DNA of 64,000 nt from Jidongwangia harbinensis (GTDB lineage: Bacteria > Actinomycetota > Actinomycetes > Mycobacteriales > Micromonosporaceae), in the NCBI RefSeq assembly GCF_020216025.1, contig NZ_JAIWNC010000021.1:1-64000 (forward strand), in the 5' to 3' direction. Positions 52,928-60,964 of this stretch are shown here, one piece after another; position 1 is the stretch's first letter; every line of letters begins with the position of its first letter. The notes beneath the pieces were generated by a model. That model did no database searches and was not told where the DNA came from. It worked only from the letters and a program-made list of their open reading frames with translations. The translations under genes and the position numbers were made by a program.

Positions 52928-52954
52928 ACGATAATCGTTGTCGAAAACTATCGT
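52928..52954. promoter_or_regulatory. Zur/Fur-like box before the zinc operon
   Basis: CGATAATCGTTGTCG (52929-52943) resembles the actinobacterial Zur consensus TGATAATnATTTTCA in both arms. An outer dyad, ACGATA (52928-52933) and TATCGT (52949-52954), frames an AT-rich patch unlike its surroundings. It lies 30 bases upstream of the binding-protein ATG. Confidence 0.6.
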
Positions 52955-53489
52955 CTAATTCTGAAATGACGATGTGTGCAGGTGATACCGGCTCATACCC
53001 GCCTCACCCACTCCCCCGGAAGCCGGGTTGCTCCGGGGCTGCGATGCATTGCGGCCCATGCCGTCGCCCGGATTGCGGGACACGGCGGGCGTCCCGGCCT
53101 GCGATGATGGGGTTATTGCGCGCATTTCAGGTGGCGGGTTCGAGTTTCGCATCATTGGTCTCGCGTCCGCCTCGACGGCGCCGCCGTTCCCCCAGCTCAG
53201 CCCGGCTCGCCACGACGCTGGAGCTGCTCGAGGAGGCGGGCGGGCTGGATGCTCTGGTCGCGCGGAAACCGGCACCGAGGCCTCCGCGAGATCTCTCGCT
53301 CGGGCGGCGCCCATCGGCAACCGTCCGGTGCGACAGTGTCCGGTTCGCCGGCTTCGCTGTCGACGCCCCCACCAGATGGAGGCTCCGCCGCTCCTCCGTC
53401 GAGGAGATCGGGTAGAGCTGGTTCGTACTACGGCCACAGTTATGCGACTTCGTCGCAGCGTGAGCGCGCTACCACCGGAGACGGTTCAC

Positions 53490-53730
53490 GTGTGGATTCC
53501 CGGCACCCACCGCCCCGGAACTCCACACGCCCCAACGGCCGCCTCCAGACCGTGCGGATTTGCGGCACCCATCGCACCCCAACTCCACACCCCGACCGCG
53601 GCTCGCAGACCGTGTGAACTTACGGCACCCACCGCGCCGGAACTGCACACGCTCCGTGGTGGCCACGAGCTGTGCCGATCTGCGGCACCACCGCATCCGG
53701 CTCCATGCGCACCGACGGCGCCCGCAGACC
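53490..53730 (+). repeat. Diverged 60-base tandem repeat related to island 1
   Basis: GTG-type landmarks fall at 53490, 53552, 53612, 53672 and 53731, giving steps of 62, 60, 60 and 59. The first unit (GTGTGGATTCCCGGCACCCA) matches the first unit of island 1 (GTGTGGTTTCCCGGTGCACA) closely. Confidence 0.75.
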
Positions 53731-53736
53731 GTGCGG

Positions 53737-53800
53737 CACCGCGGCCGCCCAGCACCGCGGCCGCCCAGCACCGCGGCCGCCCAGCACCGCGGCCGTGCAG
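53737..53800 (+). repeat. 16-base tandem repeat CACCGCGGCCGCCCAG
   Basis: Units start at 53737, 53753, 53769 and 53785. The first three are identical and the fourth changes CCCAG to TGCAG; a partial fifth follows at 53801. Confidence 0.9.
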
Positions 53801-53813
53801 CACCGCGGCAGCC

Positions 53814-53909
53814 GTGCGGGACTGCGACCGTGCGGGACTGCGACCGTGCGGGACTGCGACCGTGCGGGACTGCGACCGTGCGGGACTGCGACCGTGCGGG
53901 ACTGCTGAC
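53814..53909 (+). repeat. 16-base tandem repeat GTGCGGGACTGCGACC
   Basis: Six units start every 16 bases from 53814 to 53894. Five are identical and the sixth decays into GACTGCTGACTGCTGACTGC slippage. Confidence 0.9.
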
Positions 53910-54028
53910 TGCTGACTGCGGACTGCGCGAGCGGCGCGGACCTGCGACCGCCCGGGCTCAAAGTGCGAAAGTCGAGGTCGGCTCGTGGCGGGAATGCTCT
54001 GGGCCGCCGGCTCCAAGGTCCGATTCCT

Positions 54029-54079
54029 CCTCCAAGCTTCCGGGGCGCTGCGCATCGCCGCGATGGTGGAAATGATCGG
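54029..54079 (+). repeat. Dispersed element, copy B
   Basis: Starts CCTCCAAGCTTCCGGGGCGC and ends GATGGTGGAAATGATCGG, differing from copy A at only a handful of positions. Confidence 0.75.
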
Positions 54080-54361
54080 CTGGATGCCGCCCGAGCCGAG
54101 TGGCGCATCAGGCGAGACCGGCCGTCGAGACAAGGTCGCATCTTGGGCGAACTTTGGTGGTAGGCAAGGCCGAGGAGCGGGGTCGAGGCGCATCTCGGGC
54201 GGCACGAGGCCGCCGATTCGTCGCGGTCCACGACCTCCGCGCCCCGAACGAGTCGCCCAGGAAGCCTCTGCCGGAGACCCCCCGCAGGAAGCCGAGTCAG
54301 CCACCCGAGCCCGGCACCCACACCGCCGGCCGGCCACCCCTTCGGACCAAGATCTGCCATG

Positions 54362-54403
54362 CCCTCCAAGCCACCGGGCGCTGCGCGTCGCCCGCGATGG
54401 TGG
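54362..54403 (+). repeat. Dispersed element, copy C
   Basis: Starts CCCTCCAAGCCACCGGGCGC and ends CGCGATGGTGG. It is shorter than A and B. Both C and A are preceded by an ATCTGCC motif. Confidence 0.65.
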
Positions 54404-54596
54404 CTGACCCGGTCGCACCTTGTTGATCTTGGAGCTTGGCGGGGCCGATAGGGGTGGCGCCGTTCGGAGATCCACGATGACCGGTGAGCTGTTGGTAACT
54501 GGTGGACTCAAGCGCCGTGGCGTGGTTGCCGGAGCCCTGCCGAGGTGGCTCCGGCACCCGCCGTACCGGATGGATCCGGTCCCGGCCCTCGCCCCG

Positions 54597-55190
54597 CTAA
54601 GGCGTAACCGTGATCTCGACGAGGTCGACCGGGTAGGTCCGCGGCGTCTCCCAGGTGGCCGAGATGCCCACCGCCACGAAGATCTTCTCCTGGTCCTTGT
54701 TGGCGAAATTCCGCTGGAACTTGTACTTCGTCCAACCGGCCATCTCTTCGGTCTGGCCGATGATCGCCAGGTCCTGTTCGGCCTTGGGATCGTCCGGACC
54801 GGCGTAACCGACGACCGGCCAGGTGTTGATCGTGCCGGCGGTCATGCTCCGCAACCAGAACGACACGTCGACCCGGACGTCACCGGCCGGGATGTCGATG
54901 GTGCGTTCGATCCAGATGGTGCCGTCGTCGAACGTGCCGTCGAGGTAGTAGGAGAGCTGCCAGAAGCCGTCGACCGGCGGCACCATCGTCTGGATCGCGA
55001 GCTCCCGCTCGATGCTCCAGTCGCGGGCGTTGCCGTCGGTGTCGGGTTTCCACTCGCCGAAGCCGGTCTCGAAGCTCTCCCGGTAGGTGACCGAGGAGGA
55101 CGCGACGACCGGCGCCGAGGTGGCGACGAGCGAGAGGGTGAGGCCGATAGTGAGCAGGAGGGCGCGCAGCAGCGCGCGAGGATGAGTCAT
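54597..55190 (-). CDS. Secreted protein with jelly-roll-like domain, unknown
   Basis: This 197-residue protein has a signal peptide (about 1-30, RALLRALLLTIGLTLSLVATSA). The rest has beta-rich spacing: TYRESFETGFGEWKPDTDGN, then WIERTIDIPAGDVRVDVSFWLRS and KYKFQRNFANKDQEKIFVAVGI. The FETGFGEW start is common in MAM- or carbohydrate-binding-like sandwich domains. No enzyme motif is seen. ATG 55190 follows GGGGGAA. It stands alone with island 2 downstream. Confidence 0.7.
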   Translation of the reverse strand: MTHPRALLRALLLTIGLTLSLVATSAPVVASSSVTYRESFETGFGEWKPDTDGNARDWSIERELAIQTMVPPVDGFWQLSYYLDGTFDDGTIWIERTIDIPAGDVRVDVSFWLRSMTAGTINTWPVVGYAGPDDPKAEQDLAIIGQTEEMAGWTKYKFQRNFANKDQEKIFVAVGISATWETPRTYPVDLVEITVTP

Positions 55191-55341
55191 GATTCCCCCG
55201 TCCGCTTGCATCGGAACAGACGCAGATTTTATCGCCGTCGATGCCGCCACGCTGTCCCGTACCGGACCGGACGCCGCGATCGCGGCCGCGTCGCCGGAGG
55301 CCCGCGTCGCCCGTCCGCGGGGCCGGGCCGGACCGGCTACC

Positions 55342-55653
55342 GTGACACCGGTGAACCCGGGCGACGCGGAGTGGGTGCGGCTGCAGACGCTGCGCGCCGA
55401 GGCGGAGTACGACTCGGTGAAGAAGGATCTCCGGGTGGCGTACGGACTGTGGTGCCTGGTCGGCATCCTCGGCGGCCACCGCTTCTACCTGGGCGACACC
55501 GGCCGGTCGATCGCCATGCTGTTCACCCTCGGCGGGCTGGGCCTGTGGACGCTGCTCGACGTGTTCCTGGTCGGCCGCCGGGTGCGCGCGGTCAACCGGT
55601 CCCGCCGCGCCGCGGTGATGGCGCGGTACGGGATCATCGACGGCCGGTCCTGA
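55342..55653 (+). CDS. TM2-domain membrane protein
   Basis: This small protein of about 103 residues has a charged N-terminal helix (RLQTLRAEAEYDSVKKDL). The TM2 domain follows: WCLVGILGGHRFYLGDTGRSI, FTLGGLGLWTLLDVFLVGRRV. The G-x-H-R/F-Y-L-G motif between two helices is diagnostic. TM2 proteins are widespread and poorly understood. Starts GTG 55342 and 55351 are both possible. Confidence 0.83.
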   Translation: MTPVNPGDAEWVRLQTLRAEAEYDSVKKDLRVAYGLWCLVGILGGHRFYLGDTGRSIAMLFTLGGLGLWTLLDVFLVGRRVRAVNRSRRAAVMARYGIIDGRS

Positions 55654-55721
55654 CCCGCGACCGACGGGCCGCACGCCGGCGCGGGTTGCGTCCCGGCGGC
55701 CGAGTGGGTACAGATGCAGCG

Positions 55722-57101
55722 ATGAAGACGATCGTGCGTGCGGTGTTCGCCGGCGGCCTGGCGCTCACCCTGGCCGCGTGCACCCCCGACGAGCCGGCCG
55801 CCACCGCGCCCGCCGACACCCCGGCGAGCGGGCCCGGGTCGCCGGGCGGCGCCTCGGCCGCGGTGCCGGCGCTGGCCGACACGGTGGTCCGCCCGCTCGA
55901 CGGCACCGCGGCGGAGCCGTTCGACCGGACCCGGCGGCTGCAGGCACCGCCCGGCTGGACGGTCACCGTCTGGGCCCGGGTGCCCAGCGCCCGGCTGCTC
56001 GTCTGGAGCCCGGACCGGCGCCTGCTGGTGTCCCGCCCCAAGTACGGCGACGTCGTCGAGCTGGTGCCCGGCCGGGGCGGTGCCGCGCCGGCGCAGCGCA
56101 CCCTGATCGGCGGCCTGAACCAGCCGCACGGGCTGGCCTTCGCCGGCAGCACGCTCTATGTGGCCGAGAGTGACCAGGTGGTCGCCTTCACCTACCGGGC
56201 CGGCGCGGTGTCCGGCAAGCGCGTGGTGATCGACGGCCTGCCCGACGCGAAGAGTCCCGAGCTGCGCGGTGCCTACGCGCACGCGCTGAAGAGCGTGGCG
56301 GTCGGCAAGGACGGCGCGCTGTACGTCTCGGTCGGCTCGACCGGCAACGTGTCGGCCGAGGACCGGGAGTCGGACCCGGAACGCGCCTCCGTTCTGCGGG
56401 CGCCGGCCGGGGGCGGGAAGCCGTCGGTGTTCGCCCGCGGCGTGCGCAACGGCACCGGGCTGGCGGTCGACCCGGACGGCGCGGTGTGGACCGCGGTCAA
56501 CCACCGGGACAACGTCGAGTACCCGTACGACCGCGACTACGACGGCGACGGCTCGTCGGACCGCGGTCAGGTCCTCCAGGACTACGTGAACGACCATCCG
56601 TTCGAGCAGTTGTCCCGGCTGACCCAGGGCAGCGATCTCGGCTGGCCGTACTGCAACCCGGACCCCGACTTCGAGCCGGGCCGCAAGGACTCGCCGCTGA
56701 CCTACACCCGCCGGCCGTACGTGCGCGACGTCGAGAACAACCCCGACGGCACGAAACTCGACTGCGCGGCACTGCCCCCGGTCGAGCAGGGCATGGGTGC
56801 GCACTCGGCGCCGCTGGGGCTGAGCTTCGCCACCTCACCGGGGCTCGCCGGACCGTACGGCGCGGGCGCCCTGGTGGGTATCCACGGCTCGTGGAACCGC
56901 AGACCGCCCCGGGCCCCGGAGGTGTCGTTCTTCGCCTGGCGCGGCGGCGCCCTCGGCCCGCAGCAGACGCTGCTGACCGGGTTCCAGGCCGAGGACGGCT
57001 CGCGCTGGGGCCGGCCGGTCATGGCCGTACAGGGCCCCGACCGTGCGCTGTACGTGAGCGACGACTTCGCCGGTGCCGTCTACCGCGTCACCGCCCCGTG
57101 A
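55722..57101 (+). CDS. PQQ-type sorbosone/glucose dehydrogenase-like lipoprotein
   Basis: This 459-residue lipoprotein (lipobox LAAC, Cys about 20) has a six-bladed propeller typical of the GSDH/L-sorbosone dehydrogenase family: GLNQPHGLAF, GAYAHALKSVAVGKDGALYVSVGS, GVRNGTGLAVDP, GWPYCNPDPDFEPG and GIHGSWNRRPP. These match PQQ-binding soluble sugar dehydrogenases, which oxidise aldoses to lactones at the outer face of the membrane. PQQ use is inferred from the family. ATG 55722 has no strong ribosome site. Confidence 0.83.
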   Translation: MKTIVRAVFAGGLALTLAACTPDEPAATAPADTPASGPGSPGGASAAVPALADTVVRPLDGTAAEPFDRTRRLQAPPGWTVTVWARVPSARLLVWSPDRRLLVSRPKYGDVVELVPGRGGAAPAQRTLIGGLNQPHGLAFAGSTLYVAESDQVVAFTYRAGAVSGKRVVIDGLPDAKSPELRGAYAHALKSVAVGKDGALYVSVGSTGNVSAEDRESDPERASVLRAPAGGGKPSVFARGVRNGTGLAVDPDGAVWTAVNHRDNVEYPYDRDYDGDGSSDRGQVLQDYVNDHPFEQLSRLTQGSDLGWPYCNPDPDFEPGRKDSPLTYTRRPYVRDVENNPDGTKLDCAALPPVEQGMGAHSAPLGLSFATSPGLAGPYGAGALVGIHGSWNRRPPRAPEVSFFAWRGGALGPQQTLLTGFQAEDGSRWGRPVMAVQGPDRALYVSDDFAGAVYRVTAP

Positions 57102-57115
57102 GGAGAGGACGACGA

Positions 57116-57376
57116 ATGCGCGCCCGGAAGATGTTCTCGGCCGCCCTGGGCACGGCTGTCGCGTTGGCGCTCGCCACGGTGACCTGGTCGGCGGCGGCCG
57201 GCGCGGGCGGGCAGTCCGGCGTTCCGGCGCCGTCGGACGGTCCGTCCTGGCCCGGACACCCGATCCCCACGGGTACGGTCGAGCCGCCGCCCGCGCCGGT
57301 GGATCCGTCCCGGGTGCCGCCGTCGATGCCGGCGTACTCCCCCGATCCGGCGGACACGGACCCGCCCCGGCGCTGA
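57116..57376 (+). CDS. Small Pro-rich secreted protein
   Basis: This 86-residue protein has a signal peptide (about 1-30, KMFSAALGTAVALALATVTW) and a mature part rich in Pro, Ser and Asp without a known fold. ATG 57116 follows a clear AGGAGAGGA. It starts 14 bases after the sugar dehydrogenase-like gene, so the two are probably one operon. No function can be assigned. Confidence 0.65.
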   Translation: MRARKMFSAALGTAVALALATVTWSAAAGAGGQSGVPAPSDGPSWPGHPIPTGTVEPPPAPVDPSRVPPSMPAYSPDPADTDPPRR

Positions 57377-57395
57377 CCGGGCCGGCCGCGTCAGC
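57372..57395. terminator. Hairpin between convergent genes
   Basis: GCTGAC (57372-57377) pairs with GTCAGC (57390-57395) around a GC-rich loop that contains GGCCGGCC. It spans both stop codons of the Pro-rich and NUDIX genes. Confidence 0.45.
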
Positions 57396-57825
57396 CCTGT
57401 TCCACGTACCGCGTCGTGCCGTCCGCGTGCGCCCGCAGGACCTCGCTCATCAGGATTTCCTGGGCCGGCGGCAGCATCGGGCGCGCCTGCTCGGCCGTGA
57501 CGAAGGCGTGCCCGGCCAGTTCGCCGGGGCTCAGCGTGATCGCCGCCCGCTGGTCGGCCGGCAGCACGCCGCCGTCGAAGACGAAGTAGAGCTTCGCCGG
57601 CGTCCACGCGGTCACCAGCAGCCGGCCGATCGGCGGGGTCAGGCCGAGTTCCTCGCGCACCTCCCGGACGCACGCCCGGAACGGCGTCTCGCCGTCGTCG
57701 ACCCCGCCGCCCGGCAGGTTCCAGTACTCCTTGTAGGTCGGGTCGACCAGCAGCACGCGGCCCTCGTCGTCGAAGAACACCGCGCCGGCGGAGACCCGGG
57801 GCCGGGCCGGTTCAGGTCCGGTCAA
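57391..57825 (-). CDS. NUDIX hydrolase
   Basis: This 144-residue protein contains the complete NUDIX box GGGVDDGETPFRACVREVREELGL, here from G to L with the REVREE core at about 56-61. All metal-binding Glu are present. The substrate is a nucleoside diphosphate derivative not identifiable from sequence. The start overlaps the end of the MAB_1171c-type gene by 14 bases, so it belongs to the module at 57.4-59.5 kb. Confidence 0.9.
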   Translation of the reverse strand: MTGPEPARPRVSAGAVFFDDEGRVLLVDPTYKEYWNLPGGGVDDGETPFRACVREVREELGLTPPIGRLLVTAWTPAKLYFVFDGGVLPADQRAAITLSPGELAGHAFVTAEQARPMLPPAQEILMSEVLRAHADGTTRYVEQG

Positions 57826-58942
57826 GTTGCTGCTCCTGCGCGATCCGGGCGTACGAGCGGCTGACCGCGACGAGCCAGTCGAGTTCGCCGTCCACGGCGC
57901 CCGGGGCGGGCCCGGTACCGGCCGGCGGCGCGCCGTCCCGCCGGCTGCGCAGCGCCGCGATGATGGACCGGGCCTCGGCGTCGGCCCGGGCGGACAGTTC
58001 GTCGGTGGCGCCGGTCTCGTCGGCGTGCCGGTACGGCCGCAACGCCAGCTGCCCGTCCCAGATCTCCACCATCCGCCGGTAGAGCCGGTAGTCGAGGTCG
58101 CCGACCGCGGTGGTCCCGCCGGTGGCCGGGGTGTGCAGCGCGATGTCCGGGAACTCCGCGCGCAGCGCGGACCACAGCGGCTCGAGTGCCCGGTACGCGC
58201 CGATCTCGTCGACCCGGGTCTGCGGCCCCCAGCTCGGCATGGTCAGACCGGCCACGAAGACGACCTGGCCGAGGCCGGCGAACGGCATGGCGATGTCGAC
58301 CAGCGCGTCGGCCCGGATGTCCGCGCCGAGCAGGATCAGGTAGCTGCCGCGGCAGGCGCAGTAGCCGAAGCTGAGGAGCGCGCCGGCGGTGGTCAGCCGC
58401 AGCCCGCGGCGCAGCCACGGCAACTGGCCGGCGAGCGCGGAGAACCGCCACGCGCGGTAGGCGATGGCCAGCAACCCGGTGCTGAGCGCCACCAGGAAGA
58501 TCGTCAGGTACCAGAGCATCAGGCTCTCGCCGGCGTGGGTCTTCCAGAAGTGCACCGTGTACCGGTCGTGCACCGGCGCCAGCAGGATCAGCGCCGACAT
58601 CGCCGCGACCACGACCAGGCCCAGTGCCATGACCGCGCGGGTCCGGCTCCGGGCCCGCCGCGCCGGCCACTCCCAGAACGCCAGCAACTGCAGCACGAAG
58701 ACGCTGAACATGACCATCGACGAGTGGACCAGCAGTTTGGTCAGGTTCGGCACGCCGAGGGCCGCGTCGACCGGCTGGTAGACCGGGCCGAGGGTCAGCG
58801 TGAAGGCCACCGCGGAGAAGCCGAACGCCGCGCACATGGCCCGCAGCGCCGGGTTGGACCAGTCCCGGCGCAGGTGGTTCATCTTGTAGAGGAAGGCGAT
58901 CCAGCTCGCCAGCGCACCGGCGCCATAGACCAGATCATGCAT
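57812..58942 (-). CDS. MAB_1171c-type membrane protein
   Basis: This 376-residue protein has about seven membrane helices in its first 245 residues, beginning MHDLVYGAGALASWIAFLYK, followed by a cytoplasmic tail of about 130 residues with DLDYRLYRRMVEIWDGQLALRP. The tail motif (LYRRVIEIRDG-like) is a hallmark of the MAB_1171c/DUF6545 family, called putative transporters without proof. Family members are often found next to ImmA/IrrE and XRE genes, as here. It overlaps the protease gene by eight bases. Confidence 0.8.
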   Translation of the reverse strand: MHDLVYGAGALASWIAFLYKMNHLRRDWSNPALRAMCAAFGFSAVAFTLTLGPVYQPVDAALGVPNLTKLLVHSSMVMFSVFVLQLLAFWEWPARRARSRTRAVMALGLVVVAAMSALILLAPVHDRYTVHFWKTHAGESLMLWYLTIFLVALSTGLLAIAYRAWRFSALAGQLPWLRRGLRLTTAGALLSFGYCACRGSYLILLGADIRADALVDIAMPFAGLGQVVFVAGLTMPSWGPQTRVDEIGAYRALEPLWSALRAEFPDIALHTPATGGTTAVGDLDYRLYRRMVEIWDGQLALRPYRHADETGATDELSARADAEARSIIAALRSRRDGAPPAGTGPAPGAVDGELDWLVAVSRSYARIAQEQQLDRT

Positions 58943-59477
58943 CGGTACGTCCTTCGCGGTGGTGCGGCGGCAGCAACGCCTGCGCCACCCGGGACGTGAG
59001 ATCGGCGTGGCCGCCGGGGGCGGCGTACCGGCGGCTCAGCCGGCTCAGCAGCAGCGATGCCATGACTTCCGCCTCCTGTTCCTGATCGTCGGAGTAGTGA
59101 CTGCGTTGCAGGAAGGCCCGGACCAGTCGGGGATCGAGGTCCGGGAACAGTGCCCGGGTGTCCAGCCGCGGCGCGCCGGCGAGGTTGGCGTGGCCGCAGA
59201 TCAGGTGGGCGAGTTCGTGCGCGACGATGTGGTCCTGGTGCAGCCGGTTCGTGCCGGCCTCGTACGCGATGAGGTCCGCCTCGGGCAGCGCCAGCCAGAC
59301 CCCGCACGGCCGTGCCTCGTGCAGCGGCATCGGCAGCAGACGGATCGGGCGGTCGCGCCGGCGGGCGACGTGTTCACACAGGACGGTGAGATCGGCCGTC
59401 GCCGGGAGGTCGAGCGATGCCAGCCGGGATGCACAGTGTCGTCGCAGTCGCCGGAATCGTCGCGACACCAGGACCAT
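58935..59477 (-). CDS. ImmA/IrrE-family metallopeptidase
   Basis: This 180-residue protein has the zinc-peptidase motif HELAH at about 87-91 in HIVAHELAHLICGH, and a downstream Glu in EQEAEVMASLLL. ImmA/IrrE enzymes typically cut a partner XRE repressor after a signal; the XRE gene is divergent 353 bases away. ATG 59477 is preferred for family length. The frame stays open upstream through the hairpin to a TTG at 59612, so a longer product cannot be excluded. Confidence 0.82.
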   Translation of the reverse strand: MVLVSRRFRRLRRHCASRLASLDLPATADLTVLCEHVARRRDRPIRLLPMPLHEARPCGVWLALPEADLIAYEAGTNRLHQDHIVAHELAHLICGHANLAGAPRLDTRALFPDLDPRLVRAFLQRSHYSDDQEQEAEVMASLLLSRLSRRYAAPGGHADLTSRVAQALLPPHHREGRTDA

Positions 59478-59532
59478 GGAAGTCAGCCTCGTCCCAGCCT
59501 GAGTGGTGACGGGAATGGGGTAACTGTGCCGG

Positions 59533-59576
59533 AAAAGATGTAGCCGGCTCCCACGGGGGAAGGAGTCGGCTACATC
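59533..59576 (-). terminator. Terminator-like hairpin in the immA leader
   Basis: Arms 59537-59551 and 59562-59576 pair in 14 of 15 positions around a 10-base loop. On the minus strand the stem is followed by TTTT (59536-59533). It lies 56 bases before the immA ATG and behind the minus-strand promoter at 59743-59770. Confidence 0.65.
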
Positions 59577-59742
59577 GGGTTTCACCGTACAGCAGGCATC
59601 CACGATGGACAATCACCCCTGCGACGCGCCGGCCCTATCGGGCACCCCCGTGTTGCCGATGCGGACCGGCACGCCGCAGGGGTGAGTTCGCCGCCGAGGG
59701 GCGGTGCAGGTGTCCGTCCACGTCAGTTGACGACTAAAGTCC

Positions 59743-59770
59743 ACAATAGCGAGACGCATCCTCGTGTCAA
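59743..59770 (-). promoter_or_regulatory. Sigma-70-like promoter for the immA operon
   Basis: On the minus strand a perfect -35 TTGACA (59770-59765), a 16-base spacer and TATTGT (59748-59743) form a good housekeeping promoter. Transcription would start near 59736, leaving a leader of about 260 bases. AGTTGAC (59725-59731) and GTCAACT (59766-59772) form an inverted pair, so a TTGACG on the plus strand lies opposite. Confidence 0.6.
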
Positions 59771-59830
59771 CTCAATGCTACGGTCCCCTGCAAGGGCGAG
59801 CGTCCACGACAGCGAACGCAGGGAGTCACC

Positions 59831-60268
59831 GTGGTGGCGGAAGCGAAGGGCGGTTCGCTGGCGCAGCGAATCGATCACCTGTTCAAGGCGGTCCAGCCGC
59901 ACGGTCGCGAGTACAGCTACGACGAGGTCGCCCGCGGGTGCGAGGCCCTGACGGTCGGCACCTTCTCCAAGACGTACGTGTGGCAGCTGCGCACCGGCCA
60001 ACGGGACAATCCGACCAAACGGCATCTGGAGGCGCTCGCCGCCTTCTTCGGGGTGCCCGCCGCGTACTTCTTCTCCGACGAGGTCGTCGACAGCGTCAAC
60101 TCCCAGCTCGCGCTCGCCGCCGCGCTGCGCGACTCGGACGTCCGGGAGATCGCGCTGCGCGCGCTGCGGATGGACGACGCGACCCGCCGGTCGCTGGCCC
60201 GCATCGTGAACGAGATCAGCGAGATGCAGCGCGGCACCGCCGGGCCGGACGCCCGCCCGAACGGGTGA
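59831..60268 (+). CDS. XRE-family regulator
   Basis: This 145-residue protein has an N-terminal helix-turn-helix region (SYDEVARGCEALTVGTFSKT, YVWQLRTGQRDNPTKRHLEALAAFFGVPAAYFF), which is the pattern of actinobacterial XRE proteins. The last 50 residues are a helical tail (LRALRMDDATRRSLARIVNEI). GTG 59831 follows AGGGAG. It is divergent from the ImmA operon and the probable substrate or partner of that protease. Confidence 0.85.
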   Translation: MVAEAKGGSLAQRIDHLFKAVQPHGREYSYDEVARGCEALTVGTFSKTYVWQLRTGQRDNPTKRHLEALAAFFGVPAAYFFSDEVVDSVNSQLALAAALRDSDVREIALRALRMDDATRRSLARIVNEISEMQRGTAGPDARPNG

Positions 60269-60272
60269 CCGG

Positions 60273-60872
60273 TCAGCCCAGGATCGCCCGGACGACCGCT
60301 CTGCGCCCGTCCAGTTTCCGCAGGTGTACGGCGTACCCTCCGGGTTCGGGCCGGGATTGGGGTTCGTCGCATCCGAGCCGCCCGCCGCCGTCGGCGTGAA
60401 ACTCCACAGTGCATCCGGGCCCGGCGAGGAAGCCGCCACCGCCGCCCAGGCCATTGGGTTTGGTCAGTCGCACCCGGACCCCGCCCTTCTCCACCGAGGC
60501 CGACACCGTGAACCCGCGGAGGGGGAAGGTGACCGAACCGGAGAACGACACGGTGCAGTCGCCGTCGGCACACTTCGGATATTTTGTGCCGCCTCCGCTC
60601 GGCGCCTTCGTCTTCCGTCGAGCTCGGGGCTTCCGTACCGTCTCCGCCTTCCGCGACTCGCGCACGCTGGGGGACGACGATGCGGAGGGCTCGGCGGCAC
60701 GGGTTCGCGGGGTGGCCGGAGCGCGGGAGTCGGTCGCGGCAGGGGCGGCGTCCGGGCTCGACGGCACGGCATCGGCGGACGATGCCGCCGGCGAGTCGCA
60801 GCCGGCCATGGCCAGGACCAGGAGCGCGCCGATCGCGGTGCGTTTTGGGAAGGAAGGTGGGCAGTGCCGCAT
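60273..60872 (-). CDS. Lipoprotein, unknown
   Basis: This 199-residue protein has a lipoprotein signal (LAMAGC, Cys25). A long Ala/Ser/Pro/Arg linker (about 28-95) is followed by a compact domain with KYPKCADGDCTVSFSGSV, a four-Cys beta-rich end of about 100 residues. I do not recognise a family. The start at 60872 lacks a strong ribosome site. It converges on the XRE gene with four bases between stops. Confidence 0.7.
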   Translation of the reverse strand: MRHCPPSFPKRTAIGALLVLAMAGCDSPAASSADAVPSSPDAAPAATDSRAPATPRTRAAEPSASSSPSVRESRKAETVRKPRARRKTKAPSGGGTKYPKCADGDCTVSFSGSVTFPLRGFTVSASVEKGGVRVRLTKPNGLGGGGGFLAGPGCTVEFHADGGGRLGCDEPQSRPEPGGYAVHLRKLDGRRAVVRAILG

Positions 60873-60964
60873 GCGCGGAGCTTAGCGACCCGGCCTTCCG
60901 GAGCTTCGGGTCGGGCACGCGGCGCCGGCCTCCGCCGGGAGTGCCCCGGAAGCGGCCGCGCCCG

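Larger units (their letters stand above)
52955..54596. repeat. Non-coding repeat island 2
   Basis: These 1.6 kb between the zinc operon and a secreted-protein gene hold no credible gene. The first 500 bases are plain sequence with short hairpins (for example GGGACACGGCGGGCGTCCC near 53088). Then come four diverged 59-62 base units (53490-53730), a 16-base tandem array (53737-53800), another 16-base array (53814-53909), and dispersed-element copies B and C around a TTCGGACCAAGATCTGCC block (54341-54358). The order of these parts is rearranged relative to island 1. Confidence 0.72.

Noticed and set aside
53028..53915. Possible small genes in repeat island 2
   Set aside because: Composition is low-complexity from the 16- and 60-base repeats, and no ribosome site or conserved domain is visible.
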